From: Actinacidiphila fildesensis
Lineage (GTDB): Bacteria; Actinomycetota; Actinomycetes; Streptomycetales; Streptomycetaceae
Reading direction: 5' to 3' (one strand)
DNA length: 64,000 nucleotides
Assembly: GCF_042652185.1 (NCBI RefSeq)
Contig: NZ_JBHSIX010000001.1
Shown in pieces: positions 23,580 through 31,919 of this stretch. The first letter of the stretch is position 1, and each line of letters starts with the position of its first letter. Under the pieces are notes generated by a model. The model did not search any database and had not been told where the DNA came from. It worked only from the letters and a program-made list of their open reading frames with translations. Position numbers and translations under genes: made by a program.

Positions 23580-25319
23580 TCAGCGCTTGCGCGTGCCGAA
23601 GAGCGAGCGGCTGATCTCGCGGCCGATCTGGGTGCCCAGCGAGCGCGTCAGTGATGTGAAGACGCCGCTGCCGACGACCTGCTCCACGACGCTCTTCTCC
23701 CCCTCGGCCGCTTTCCCCGCGGCTTTCCCGCCCGCCTTTCCAGCGGTCTTCGCGGGCGCCTCGGCGGCTTGCCGGCCGGCCGCCGGGGCCATGGCGGCGT
23801 CGGCGGCCGCGTTCAGCTTCTCGTAGGCCGATTCGCGGTCGACGGCCTGCGCGTAGCGGGCGTAGAGCGGCGACGACTTGACGGCCGTGTCCATCGTGGC
23901 CGCTTCGATGGGTCCCATCAGGGACTGCGGGGCCCGCAGCCGGGTGGCGGCGACCGGGGTCGGCGCGCCCTTCTCGCTGAGGACGGTGACGACGGCCTCG
24001 CCGGTGCCCAGCGCGGTCAGCAGCTCGCCCAGGTCGTAGGCGGAGTTGGGGAACGTCGAGACGGTCGCCTTCAGGGCCTTGGCGTCCTCGGGGGTGAAGG
24101 CGCGCAGGGCGTGCTGGACGCGGTTGCCGAGCTGGGCGAGGACGTCGGAGGGCACGTCCTTCGGGGTCTGGGTGACGAAGAAGATGCCGACGCCCTTGGA
24201 GCGGATCAGCCGCACCGTCCGGGTGATGGCGTCGAGGAACGCCTTCGACGCGCCGTTGAAGAGCAGATGGGCCTCGTCGAAGAAGAAGACCAGCTTGGGC
24301 CGGTCGATGTCGCCGACCTCCGGGAGGTCCTGGAAGAGGTCCGCGAGCAGCCACATCAGGAAGGTGGAGAAGAGCTGCGGCTGGTCCTGGACGGCGGGCA
24401 GTTCCAGTACCGACACCATCCCGCGCCCGTCCGGCGCGGTCCGCAGCAGTTCGCTGGTGTCGAACTCGGGCTCGCCGAAGAACGGCTCGGCGCCCTGCGC
24501 CTCGAACGCCGTCAGGGTCCGCATGAGGACGCCGGCGGTGGCGGACGAGATGCCGCCGATGTTCTTGAGCTCGCCCTTACCGACGTCGGAGGTGAGGAAG
24601 GCGATGACGGCCCGCAGGTCCTTGAGGTCGATCAGCTCCAGGCCCTTGGTGTCGGCGTAGTGGAAGATCAGGCCGAGCGACTGCTCCTGCGTCTGGTTCA
24701 GCCCGAGCACCTTCGACATCAGGATCGGGCCGAAGCCGGTGACCGTCGCCCGCAGCGGGATACCGGCGCCGATGCCGCCGAGCGCGTAGAACTCGGCGGG
24801 GAAGCCGGACGCCGCCCAGCTCTGGCCGACCTCGGCGGTGCGCTGCGCGACCTTGTCGTTCGGCTGACCGGGGGCGGAGATCCCGGAGACATCGCCCTTG
24901 ACGTCGGCGAGGAACACCGGCACCCCGTTGGCCGACAGCTGTTCGGCGATCAGCTGCAGCGTCTTGGTCTTGCCGGTGCCGGTGGCGCCCGCGACGAGGC
25001 CGTGCCGGTTGAGCATGCCGAGCGGGATGCGGATCTGGGCGTCGGCGTGGCAGGTGCCGTCCCACAGCAGCGCGCCCAGGTCGAGCGCCGGCCCGGTGAA
25101 GGTGTAGCCGGCCAGGATCGTCGCGGCGGGGCCCGGCAGATCCGCCGCGGGGCCGGGCCGGTCGGTGGAACGGACGGCGGACGCCCCAGCGGACGGGACG
25201 GATGGCGCATCGGGAGACATACCGGACGGCGCATCGGCGGACTGCGCGGGGGACGCGCCGACAGGCGAATCCGCGGGCGGATCGGCCGGAAGTGCCGCCT
25301 GGGCTTGCGGATCGGTCAT
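23580..25319 (-). CDS. HerA-like ATPase (DUF853 family)
   Basis: 579 residues. A Pro/Ala-rich N-terminal tail (about 1-65) precedes the ATPase core: Walker A GATGTGKTK at 111-119 and Walker B FFFDEAHLLF near 335-345, followed by an FFVTQTPKDVPSDVL block with a sensor-like Gln/Thr. The C-terminal 80 residues are Ala/Lys-rich with a terminal basic helix. It belongs to the DUF853 branch of HerA/FtsK-like ATPases, widespread in Actinobacteria, with poorly known cellular role, perhaps DNA translocation. It is divergent from the VapB-like gene, with a 98-base shared promoter region. Confidence 0.88.
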   Translation of the reverse strand: MTDPQAQAALPADPPADSPVGASPAQSADAPSGMSPDAPSVPSAGASAVRSTDRPGPAADLPGPAATILAGYTFTGPALDLGALLWDGTCHADAQIRIPLGMLNRHGLVAGATGTGKTKTLQLIAEQLSANGVPVFLADVKGDVSGISAPGQPNDKVAQRTAEVGQSWAASGFPAEFYALGGIGAGIPLRATVTGFGPILMSKVLGLNQTQEQSLGLIFHYADTKGLELIDLKDLRAVIAFLTSDVGKGELKNIGGISSATAGVLMRTLTAFEAQGAEPFFGEPEFDTSELLRTAPDGRGMVSVLELPAVQDQPQLFSTFLMWLLADLFQDLPEVGDIDRPKLVFFFDEAHLLFNGASKAFLDAITRTVRLIRSKGVGIFFVTQTPKDVPSDVLAQLGNRVQHALRAFTPEDAKALKATVSTFPNSAYDLGELLTALGTGEAVVTVLSEKGAPTPVAATRLRAPQSLMGPIEAATMDTAVKSSPLYARYAQAVDRESAYEKLNAAADAAMAPAAGRQAAEAPAKTAGKAGGKAAGKAAEGEKSVVEQVVGSGVFTSLTRSLGTQIGREISRSLFGTRKR

Positions 25320-25417
25320 GGCAGGCTCCCGCTAGGTCCGGCTATCGACGTAAATACCACCTTTGCACTCCTCCGCCACTGCTGCGCCCGCACGGGCTCG
25401 CCCGGTAGGCTTTCCGT

Positions 25418-25714
25418 GTGATCTTCAAGCGCATCGGAAACGGGCGGCCGTACCCCGACCACGGCCGGGTCAGCACGCGAGAGTGGGCGGATGTCGCTCC
25501 ACGTCCGGTACGCCTCGACCAGCTGGTCACCACCAAGGGCCAGCTCGACCTGGAAACCCTGCTCGCCGAGGACTCGACGTTCTACGGCGACCTCTTCGCG
25601 CATGTCGTGAAGTGGCACGGTGACCTGTATCTCGAGGACGGTCTGCACCGGGCGGTCCGGGCGGCGCTCCAGCAGCGCCAGGTTCTGCATGCCCGCGTCC
25701 TGGAGATGGACTGA
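25418..25714 (+). CDS. Conserved actinobacterial protein annotated as VapB-family antitoxin
   Basis: 98 residues from the GTG at 25418. The sequence (MIFKRIGNGRPYPDHGRVST at its start, LVTTKGQLDLETLLAEDSTFYGD in the middle) is that of a very conserved Streptomyces protein usually labelled VapB-like. No toxin gene is adjacent, and the conserved positions do not look like a typical ribbon-helix-helix antitoxin. A housekeeping role is as likely. The name is transferred, not demonstrated here. Confidence 0.75.
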   Translation: MIFKRIGNGRPYPDHGRVSTREWADVAPRPVRLDQLVTTKGQLDLETLLAEDSTFYGDLFAHVVKWHGDLYLEDGLHRAVRAALQQRQVLHARVLEMD

Positions 25715-25858
25715 CCGAGGCGGCCGTACGGACCCGCCTGCGGACCCGCCCTGTGGGGGCGGCTGTTCGGAGGCGGGTGTTCGCCCTTTCGGGTTCGGCT
25801 GTCCGCCATTCATTGATCATTTAGTACGCTCCGGCGATGAGCGCACTACGCTGCGCCC

Positions 25859-26503
25859 ATGAGCATGCTCACCCCTTCCGGCATGGGCGGGAAGTACCGG
25901 ATCACCGGAAACCAGTACCCGAGAATGGGCCGGCCGCGAAGGCGCGGCCGTACCGCCCTGGCCATCGTCGCCTCGGTGGTGGTACTCGGCCTGATCGGCT
26001 GGGGCACGCTACAACTCATCGACGTCTTCACCGGCGGCAAGGACAAGGGCCCCGCCCAGGCCCACGCGGCCCCGGCGAGCTGCAAGCCGACGGCCGCCGC
26101 CACGCCGAAGCCGACCGGCAAGCCCGCCCCGCTGCCCCCGCCGGCCTCGATCGGGGTCACGGTCTTCAACGCGACGGCGAAGGGCGGGCTGGCCAAGACC
26201 ACGGCCGATGAGCTGGCCAAGCGCGGCTTCCGCGTCATCAAGTTCAGCAACGCGCCGGTCGAGTACGACAAGAAGGTCACGGTGCCGGCGCTGATCGTGG
26301 CCGGCCCCGCCGGTGCGCAGGCGGCGAAGGTCGTCGGCACGCAGGTCGCGGGCTCCACGGTGAAGATCGACCCGAAGCGGGCGGGCCCGGGCGTGGACCT
26401 GCTGATCGGGACGCCCTACACGAAGCTGGCCGACCCGAAGGACGCCGCGAAGGCCCTGGCCGTCGCGGCCAACCCGACCCCGGCGCCCTCGCCCAGCTGC
26501 TAA
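25859..26503 (+). CDS. LytR C-terminal domain membrane-anchored protein
   Basis: 214 residues. A basic cytoplasmic N-terminus is followed by one membrane segment at about 40-58 (ALAIVASVVVLGLIGWGTLQ), then a Pro/Lys linker (about 75-98). An extracytoplasmic LytR_C domain covers about 100-195 (GVTVFNATAKGGLAKTTADEL, a fold that also appears at the end of LCP cell-wall ligases). No LCP catalytic domain is present, so this is a stand-alone LytR_C protein, probably acting at the cell wall. Start is the ATG at 25859; no strong ribosome site is visible. Confidence 0.82.
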   Translation: MSMLTPSGMGGKYRITGNQYPRMGRPRRRGRTALAIVASVVVLGLIGWGTLQLIDVFTGGKDKGPAQAHAAPASCKPTAAATPKPTGKPAPLPPPASIGVTVFNATAKGGLAKTTADELAKRGFRVIKFSNAPVEYDKKVTVPALIVAGPAGAQAAKVVGTQVAGSTVKIDPKRAGPGVDLLIGTPYTKLADPKDAAKALAVAANPTPAPSPSC

Positions 26504-26554
26504 AGGCCGCAAGGGCACGACAGCCGCCCGGAAGACCGAGAACCCCGAGAACGC

Positions 26555-26590
26555 CGAGAAGCCCCGGACCACCAGGTCCGGGGCTTCTCG
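26555..26590. terminator. Bidirectional terminator between convergent genes
   Basis: Perfect 16-base stem CGAGAAGCCCCGGACC with loop ACCA, between the LytR_C gene (plus) and upp (minus). Confidence 0.8.
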
Positions 26591-26625
26591 CATCCGACGT
26601 CCAGTTCGTGTCGCGGCCCTGCGGC

Positions 26626-26683
26626 GGCTATCCGGCGGTGCCGTAGAGCCGGTCGGCTATCCGGCGGTGCCGTAGAGCCGGTC
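26626..26683. repeat. 29-base perfect tandem duplication over the upp stop codon
   Basis: Two identical 29-base units (26626-26654 and 26655-26683) span the last codons and stop of upp. The first unit is a spare copy of the gene end lying in the 3' untranslated region, and the reading frame of upp is intact. Confidence 0.9.
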
Positions 26684-27292
26684 CCCCGCGTCGCCCAGGC
26701 CGGGGACGATGTAGCTGTTCTCGTTGAGCCCCTCGTCGACCGAGGCGGTGACGACGGTGACCGGCTTGCCCGCCAGCTCCCGCTCCATGACCTCGATGCC
26801 CTCGGGCGCCGCGAGCAGCACGATCGCGGTGACGTCGTCCGCGCCGCGCTCGATGAGCAGGTTGATGGCGGCGACCAGCGTGCCGCCGGTGGCCAGCATC
26901 GGGTCGAGGACGTACACCTGGCGGCCGGAGAGGTCCTGCGGCATCCGGGTGGCGTAGGTCTTCGCCTCCAGGGTCTCCTCGTCACGGATCATGCCGAGGA
27001 AACCGACCTCGGCGGTCGGCAGCAGCCGGACCATGCCGTCCAGCATGCCCAGGCCGGCCCGCAGGATCGGGACGACGAGCGGACGCGGGTAGGAGAGCCG
27101 TACGCCGGTGGTCGGGGCGACCGGGGTCCGGATGTCGACCTGCTCGGTACGCACGTCGCGGGTCGCCTCGTAGGCGAGCAGGGTGACGAGTTCATCGGCC
27201 AGCCGACGGAAGGTCGGCGAGTCGGTGCGCTCGTCGCGCAGGGTGGTGAGCTTGTGCGCGACCAACGGGTGGTCGACTACGTGGATCCGCAT
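26657..27292 (-). CDS. upp: Uracil phosphoribosyltransferase
   Basis: 211 residues from the ATG at 27292, the normal length for the family. The PRPP-binding block reads YVLDPMLATGGTLVAAINLL, and PILRAGLGMLDGM and the C-terminal GDAGDRLYGT block complete the recognisable set. It converts uracil plus PRPP to UMP in pyrimidine salvage in the cytoplasm. The gene is monocistronic, divergent from a small basic-protein gene and closed by the bidirectional terminator at 26555-26590. Confidence 0.95.
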   Translation of the reverse strand: MRIHVVDHPLVAHKLTTLRDERTDSPTFRRLADELVTLLAYEATRDVRTEQVDIRTPVAPTTGVRLSYPRPLVVPILRAGLGMLDGMVRLLPTAEVGFLGMIRDEETLEAKTYATRMPQDLSGRQVYVLDPMLATGGTLVAAINLLIERGADDVTAIVLLAAPEGIEVMERELAGKPVTVVTASVDEGLNENSYIVPGLGDAGDRLYGTAG

Positions 27293-27459
27293 GCACCCGA
27301 CATTAACCGAGTCCCAGGGGTCCCCGCCGCCGCTCGCTCTCTCCACCGATGCTCTGCCGACTCTCCGCCGAACACGCATCAAACCGCACGGTAGAGGGAA
27401 ACTGTGCACATACGCCCGGAGCGCCCCCGGGTGCCCCGACCCCCCACGGGTGGTGCCAC

Positions 27460-27696
27460 ATGCCGGAGCGGAGCGAGAACGGTGACAAGCCGGAAGAGCC
27501 CGGTCAGCCGAAAGCGCGGAACAAGCAGACCAAACGCAAGACCCAGGAAGAACGCGACGCGGAGCGCCGCAGACGCCGGGTGATGTTCCTGCGCGAGCTG
27601 AACGAGGCCAAGGAGCTGCGCGAGCGCGTACAACCGCGCAGGGCGCGCGCGGCACGCATGCGGCAGGCCATGCGAATGCGGACGTTCCGCTGGTGA
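27460..27696 (+). CDS. Small highly basic conserved protein
   Basis: 78 residues from the ATG at 27460. It is almost entirely charged: an acidic/Lys start, then KARNKQTKRKTQEERDAERR and an Arg-rich helix ending MRQAMRMRTFRW. No domain is recognised. It looks like a conserved Streptomyces nucleic-acid- or ribosome-associated small protein, based only on composition. It is placed between upp and the deaminase-partner gene as in related genomes. Confidence 0.7.
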   Translation: MPERSENGDKPEEPGQPKARNKQTKRKTQEERDAERRRRRVMFLRELNEAKELRERVQPRRARAARMRQAMRMRTFRW

Positions 27697-27903
27697 CCGG
27701 CCGGACCTCCGGAACGTCCGGAAACGGTGCGGGGGCGGGCCGGAAGCCGCCTCCTGAGGGTGTTCCGCAGCCCGACGTGATGAAGACCTGGCACGTCGGA
27801 GTGCGGAAGACCCTTCGCAAAGCCCAGCTTTCTGCCACGATGCCGAGTGGGTGGGGTGCTCCCCGCCCGGTCCGGACGGCCTGAGACCTGTGGGAGAGTC
27901 ACG

Positions 27904-28449
27904 GTGTACTTCGCCGCACTGCTCGCGCGCAACGAGAACGGTTGGCAAGCGAGCGAACCTGATCTCGACGATGTGGAAACCCTCGGCGACCTGAGCGACC
28001 TGGCCCGTGCGGCCATCGCCGAGGAGGAAACGGTTCTGGTCTTCATCGAGCAGGAGGACGCCTGGTTCGGTGTCATCCGCGTCGATGGTGAAGAGGACCC
28101 CAGGATCTATGTGTCCGATGCCGCCGCGGCAGCCCGTAGTTCGTACGGAGAGATCCTGCTCACCGACGAACTGCTCGGCCGGGACCCCGAGGACCCCCTC
28201 GACGTCCTGGTCGACCTCGACGGTACCGAGGACGGCGACGACGACGATGCCGACGAGGACGTGGTCCCCGGCCCCACCGAGGACCATGTGCCGGCCGGCC
28301 CGCTCGGCGAGGCCGGCCTGCTGTCCGATCTCGGTATGAGCGACAAGGAGCTGCTGGACCTCAGCGGTGACGGCGCGCTCACCGGAGAGGCGCTCGGTGA
28401 GATCGCCGAGGCGATCGGCTGTGCCGACGTTCTGGAGGCGGTCCGCTGA
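27904..28449 (+). CDS. tRNA adenosine deaminase-associated protein
   Basis: 181 residues from the GTG at 27904 (GGGAGAG upstream), preferred over the longer frame from 27847. The N-terminal half is compact (YFAALLARNENGWQASEPDL). The middle has a run of Asp/Glu (GTEDGDDDDADEDV) and the end a helical tail. Actinobacterial genomes place this family directly upstream of tadA, hence the name; biochemical function is unknown. The tadA start lies 62 bases after its stop, probably in one transcript. Confidence 0.85.
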   Translation: MYFAALLARNENGWQASEPDLDDVETLGDLSDLARAAIAEEETVLVFIEQEDAWFGVIRVDGEEDPRIYVSDAAAAARSSYGEILLTDELLGRDPEDPLDVLVDLDGTEDGDDDDADEDVVPGPTEDHVPAGPLGEAGLLSDLGMSDKELLDLSGDGALTGEALGEIAEAIGCADVLEAVR

Positions 28450-28511
28450 GCACCGCACCACCCCCGCCCGGTCCTCCCCGCGATCCGCTGCGCGACCCGT
28501 GGACCGGGCCG

Positions 28512-28967
28512 ATGCGCCATGCCCTGGAAGAGGCCGGGCTCGCCCCGCGCACCGGCGATGTGCCGGTGGGCGCGGTCGTACTCGGCCCGGACGGCGTGGT
28601 CATCGGCAGGGGCCGCAACGAACGCGAGGCGACCGGTGACCCGACCGCCCACGCCGAGGTGCTCGCGATCCGCGACGCCGCTCAGGCGGTCGGAGAGTGG
28701 CGGCTGACCGGCTGCACGCTCGTCGTCACGCTGGAGCCCTGCACCATGTGCGCGGGCGCGATCGTCCTCTCCCGGCTCGACCGGGTCGTGTACGGGGCAC
28801 TGGACGAGAAGGGCGGCGCCGTGGGCTCCCTGTGGGACGTCGTCCGCGACCGCCGGCTCAATCACCGCCCCGAAGTCATCCAGGGAGTGCTCGCCGAAGA
28901 GTGCTCCGCCCTCCTCACCCGGTTCTTCCGCTCGGGCGATTTCGGAGCACGGCCCCACGTGGGCTAA
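28512..28967 (+). CDS. tadA: tRNA adenosine(34) deaminase
   Basis: 151 residues. The zinc deaminase motifs are present: HAE at 47-49 (zinc His and proton-shuttle Glu) and PCTMC at 76-80 (zinc Cys77 and Cys80). It converts A34 to inosine in tRNA-Arg(ACG). A tRNA-Arg with ACG anticodon, its expected substrate, is itself encoded in this window at 50201-50273. An earlier non-ATG start just after the preceding stop cannot be excluded. Confidence 0.93.
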   Translation: MRHALEEAGLAPRTGDVPVGAVVLGPDGVVIGRGRNEREATGDPTAHAEVLAIRDAAQAVGEWRLTGCTLVVTLEPCTMCAGAIVLSRLDRVVYGALDEKGGAVGSLWDVVRDRRLNHRPEVIQGVLAEECSALLTRFFRSGDFGARPHVG

Positions 28968-28977
28968 GCTCTCTCTC

Positions 28978-29064
28978 GGTAGCGTGTCCGAGCGGCCTAA
29001 GGAGCACGCCTCGAAAGCGTGTGTGGGGGCAACTTCACCGTGGGTTCAAATCCCACCGCTACCG
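28978..29064 (+). tRNA. tRNA-Ser(CGA)
   Basis: 87 bases with acceptor GGTAGCG/CGCTACC, discriminator G, anticodon CGA in the loop CTCGAAAG, long class II variable arm and T arm GGGTTCAAATCCC. CCA is not encoded. Confidence 0.95.
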
Positions 29065-29100
29065 CTCTTGAGCAGTACCGAGCAGTACCCAGTAGTAACG

Positions 29101-29136
29101 ACGAAAGCCCCGGCTCGTGCGAGCCGGGGCTTTCGT
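29101..29136 (+). terminator. Terminator of tRNA-Ser(CGA)
   Basis: Perfect 17-base stem (ACGAAAGCCCCGGCTCG) with a 2-base loop, 37 bases downstream of the tRNA. Confidence 0.85.
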
Positions 29137-29328
29137 CGTTCCCGGCTTCTGACGGCGCGTCCGGGCGGGCCGCCGGATGTGGGCAGGAGGAAGGGGACCT
29201 TCGTGCTAAAGCGCCGGTTGAACCGCTGGCGGGGCCGCTGAATAGGCCGTTCGATGGATAGACTCCACCAATCGCACGCTGGGGACAGCCGGTGGGGGCT
29301 GCCACTGCTGCCGGGGAGGGCAAGGGGC

Positions 29329-29493
29329 ATGGCGCAGGCGAAAAAAGTCACCATGTACGTACTCGTGGTCTTCGTGCTCTACACGATCATCACGCAGCCA
29401 GCGCGCGCCGCCGATCTTGTGCAGGTAGGGTTCGAGGGCATTTCGAACGCCGCAAGAGGCATCGGAGAGTTCATGCACGAGCTGGTCAACTGA
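29329..29493 (+). CDS. Small exported or membrane protein, 54 residues
   Basis: ATG at 29329 follows GGGGAGGG closely. A hydrophobic segment (TMYVLVVFVLYTIITQPARA) is followed by a short amphipathic region ending FMHELVN. It could be a signal peptide with a short mature peptide or a single membrane anchor. It is followed 28 bases later by the Dabb gene, probably co-transcribed. Function unknown. Confidence 0.65.
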   Translation: MAQAKKVTMYVLVVFVLYTIITQPARAADLVQVGFEGISNAARGIGEFMHELVN

Positions 29494-29521
29494 TCGGCGC
29501 GCTGCCGGTGAGGAGTCCCGC

Positions 29522-29815
29522 GTGATCCGCCATCTGGTCCTGTTCAAGCTCAATGACGGTGTCGGCCGTGACGAGTCCCGGGTCGCCGCCGGAGCGAAGG
29601 CGTTCGAGGAGCTCGGCGGGCTGATCCCCGAGCTGACCTCGTGGGAGTGCGGCTGGAACATCACCGACCGGCCGATCGCTTACGACTTCGCGATCAACTC
29701 CTCGGTCGCGGACGCCGCCGATCTGAAGACCTATCTGGAGCACCCCGCACACCAGGCGGCGGCGGGCCAGTGGCGTGAATTCGCGACCTGGGTGATCGTC
29801 GACTACCCCTTCTGA
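29522..29815 (+). CDS. Dabb (stress-responsive alpha/beta barrel) family protein
   Basis: 97 residues from the GTG at 29522 with GAGGAG upstream. The opening IRHLVLFKLND and the closing YLEHPAHQ...WREFATWVIVDY blocks are those of the Dabb dimeric ferredoxin-like fold, with the usual length. Dabb proteins include stress-induced proteins and a few polyketide cyclases; no substrate is evident here. It is followed by a terminator before the sigma genes. Confidence 0.88.
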   Translation: MIRHLVLFKLNDGVGRDESRVAAGAKAFEELGGLIPELTSWECGWNITDRPIAYDFAINSSVADAADLKTYLEHPAHQAAAGQWREFATWVIVDYPF

Positions 29816-29897
29816 CGGTGCCTGGCCGCCGGTCCGCCCGGTAGCCGCCGCCACCCGTCCCGGCCCGTCCCACGGCCGGTCACACGGCCTGTCGCTC

Positions 29898-29924
29898 AGC
29901 CCCCCGCCCACCGGGCGGGGGGCT
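29898..29924 (+). terminator. Terminator after the Dabb gene
   Basis: 12-base perfect GC stem AGCCCCCCGCCC with a 3-base loop and a short T-run (TTT), typical intrinsic terminator. Confidence 0.85.
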
Positions 29925-30048
29925 TTGTCGTGTCCCGCCAAGGTCAACTCACCGCCCAACACGGCGTTATTAGGTGCTTGCGTACAGTGCACATGAATTG
30001 TGATGCTATGACCGCTTTTGCCGGATGAGTGGACCGATGAGGGGTGGT

Positions 30049-30876
30049 GTGTCCGTGTCGGCCCGAACGGCGTCAACAACTTTCGCCCGCAGTAGGACGA
30101 GTACGCCCAATACCAATGCCCTGGAAGCGCGTGCGCTGACGACCGTGCTGTTCGAGGAGATCTCCGGGCTCGAACCCGGAACACCCGAACACGCACGCGT
30201 ACGCGCCGCGCTGATCGAGGTCAATCTGCCCCTCGTCCGCTACGCGGCAGCCCGCTTCCGCAGCCGGAACGAGCCCATGGAGGACGTCGTCCAGGTCGGC
30301 ACCATCGGGCTGATCAACGCGATCGACCGGTTCGACCCGGAGCGCGGGGTGCAGTTCCCGACCTTCGCCATGCCCACCGTGGTGGGGGAGATCAAACGTT
30401 ACTTCAGGGACAACGTGCGGACCGTTCACGTACCCCGCCGGCTCCATGAGCTGTGGGTCCAGGTGAGCGGGGCGATCGAGGACCTGACGGTGCTGCACGG
30501 CCGGTCGCCGACGACCGGAGAGATCGCCGAGCGGCTCAAGCTGGCCGAGGAGGAGGTGCTGGCCTGCCTGGAGGCGGGGCGGGCGTACCACGCCACCTCA
30601 CTGGAGGCCGCACAGGAGGGCGACGGCGCTCCGGGGCTGCTGGACCGGCTCGGGTACGAGGATCCGGCGCTGGTCGGGGTCGAGCACCGCGACCTCGTCC
30701 GGCATCTGCTCGTACAGCTGCCCGAACGGGAGCGGCGGATCCTCATGCTGCGGTACTTCGGCAATCTGACGCAGTCCCAGATCAGTGCCGAGCTGGGCGT
30801 CTCGCAGATGCACGTGTCCCGGCTGCTGTCCCGCAGCTTCGCCCGGCTGAGGTCCGCAAACCAGCTCGAAGCGTAA
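30049..30876 (+). CDS. SigF/SigB/SigG-family RNA polymerase sigma factor (first of a pair)
   Basis: 275 residues from the GTG at 30049, chosen for its AGGGG site; the ATG at 30025 is possible. Region 2 (NLPLVRYAAARFRSRNEPME) carries the core-binding and -10 recognition helix (FPTFAMPTVVGEIKRYFRD). Region 3 follows, and region 4 has LPERERRILMLRYFGNLTQS and the helix-turn-helix LGVSQMHVSRLLSR. This is the stress/sporulation sigma family controlled by anti-sigma kinases and SpoIIE phosphatases, several of which are in this window. Position beside upp/tadA resembles the sigF-sigN locus of S. coelicolor. Which copy corresponds to which name is not decided here. Confidence 0.88.
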   Translation: MSVSARTASTTFARSRTSTPNTNALEARALTTVLFEEISGLEPGTPEHARVRAALIEVNLPLVRYAAARFRSRNEPMEDVVQVGTIGLINAIDRFDPERGVQFPTFAMPTVVGEIKRYFRDNVRTVHVPRRLHELWVQVSGAIEDLTVLHGRSPTTGEIAERLKLAEEEVLACLEAGRAYHATSLEAAQEGDGAPGLLDRLGYEDPALVGVEHRDLVRHLLVQLPERERRILMLRYFGNLTQSQISAELGVSQMHVSRLLSRSFARLRSANQLEA

Positions 30877-31044
30877 CTCTTGGGGAGGAACGGTCCTGCA
30901 GAAATATGTCGACTTGGCGCTACAGCGTGTTGCCGACATGTGACATTCTGCAGGAACCGCGTTTGTCGCGACCCGGCCTCCGGTATTCAGGTGGAGGAAC
31001 AAACCGTCGCTCGCGACACCCGTCCGCGACCTCAAGGGGGTGGC

Positions 31045-31875
31045 ATGTCCGTTCAGGTGGGCAGTCCTCAGGTGCGCCGTACCAGCGCACCAATCGATGC
31101 ACGCACCGGCGAAGCCATCGACACCCGCACACTGTCCCGTTCGCTGTTCCTGCGCCTTGCGGAACTGGAACAGGACAGCCCGGAACGAACCTATGTGCGT
31201 GACACGCTCATCGAGCTGAACCTGCCACTTGTTCGGTATGCGGCAGCCCGCTTCCGCAGCCGCAACGAGCCGATGGAAGACATCGTCCAAGTGGGCACGA
31301 TCGGCCTGATCAAGGCAATCGACCGCTTCGACTGCAACCGCGGCGTGGAGTTCCCGACGTTCGCGATGCCCACCATTGTCGGCGAGGTGAAGCGGTTCTT
31401 CCGCGATACGTCGTGGTCAGTGCGGGTGCCGCGGCGGCTGCAGGAACTGCGGCTGGCGCTCACCAAGGCGAGCGACGAACTCGCGCAGAAGCTGGACCGG
31501 TCGCCGACGGTGGCCGAACTGGCGGTCTGCCTGGGCGTGTCCGAGGAGGACGTCGTCGACGGCCTCGCGGTCGGCAACGCCTACACCGCCAGCTCGCTCG
31601 ACTCGCCGCCGCCGGAGGACGACAGCGGTGAGGGCACCCTCGCGGACCGCCTCGGCTACGAGGACACCGCGCTGGAGGGCGTGGAGTACCGCGAGTCGCT
31701 CAAGCCGCTGCTCGCCCAACTCCCGCCGCGTGAGCGCCAGATCATCATGCTGCGGTTCTTCGCGAACATGACGCAGTCGCAGATCGGCGAGGAGGTCGGC
31801 ATCTCCCAGATGCACGTCTCCCGGCTGCTCACCCGCACGCTCGCCCAGCTCCGGGACGGCCTGACAGCGGAATAG
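31045..31875 (+). CDS. SigF/SigB-family RNA polymerase sigma factor (second of a pair)
   Basis: 276 residues from the ATG at 31045 with AAGGGGGTGG upstream. It is strongly similar to the neighbour through regions 2-4 (LVRYAAARFRSRNEPMEDIV, FPTFAMPTIVGEVKRFFRD, LPPRERQIIMLRFFANMTQS). The N-terminus differs (MSVQVGSPQVRRTSAP), as do parts of region 3. The 168-base gap between the two genes may hold its own promoter. The pair probably arose by tandem duplication. Anti-sigma control is expected from family, but no anti-sigma gene is adjacent. Confidence 0.88.
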   Translation: MSVQVGSPQVRRTSAPIDARTGEAIDTRTLSRSLFLRLAELEQDSPERTYVRDTLIELNLPLVRYAAARFRSRNEPMEDIVQVGTIGLIKAIDRFDCNRGVEFPTFAMPTIVGEVKRFFRDTSWSVRVPRRLQELRLALTKASDELAQKLDRSPTVAELAVCLGVSEEDVVDGLAVGNAYTASSLDSPPPEDDSGEGTLADRLGYEDTALEGVEYRESLKPLLAQLPPRERQIIMLRFFANMTQSQIGEEVGISQMHVSRLLTRTLAQLRDGLTAE

Positions 31876-31919
31876 ACCGGCCCGCTGGTTCGCTGACGTT
31901 CCGTCAGTAGACTGGCGCG

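Noticed and set aside
25418..25714. VapBC toxin-antitoxin module
   Set aside because: No PIN-domain toxin is adjacent and the protein is conserved as a single gene; the VapB label is only a transferred name.
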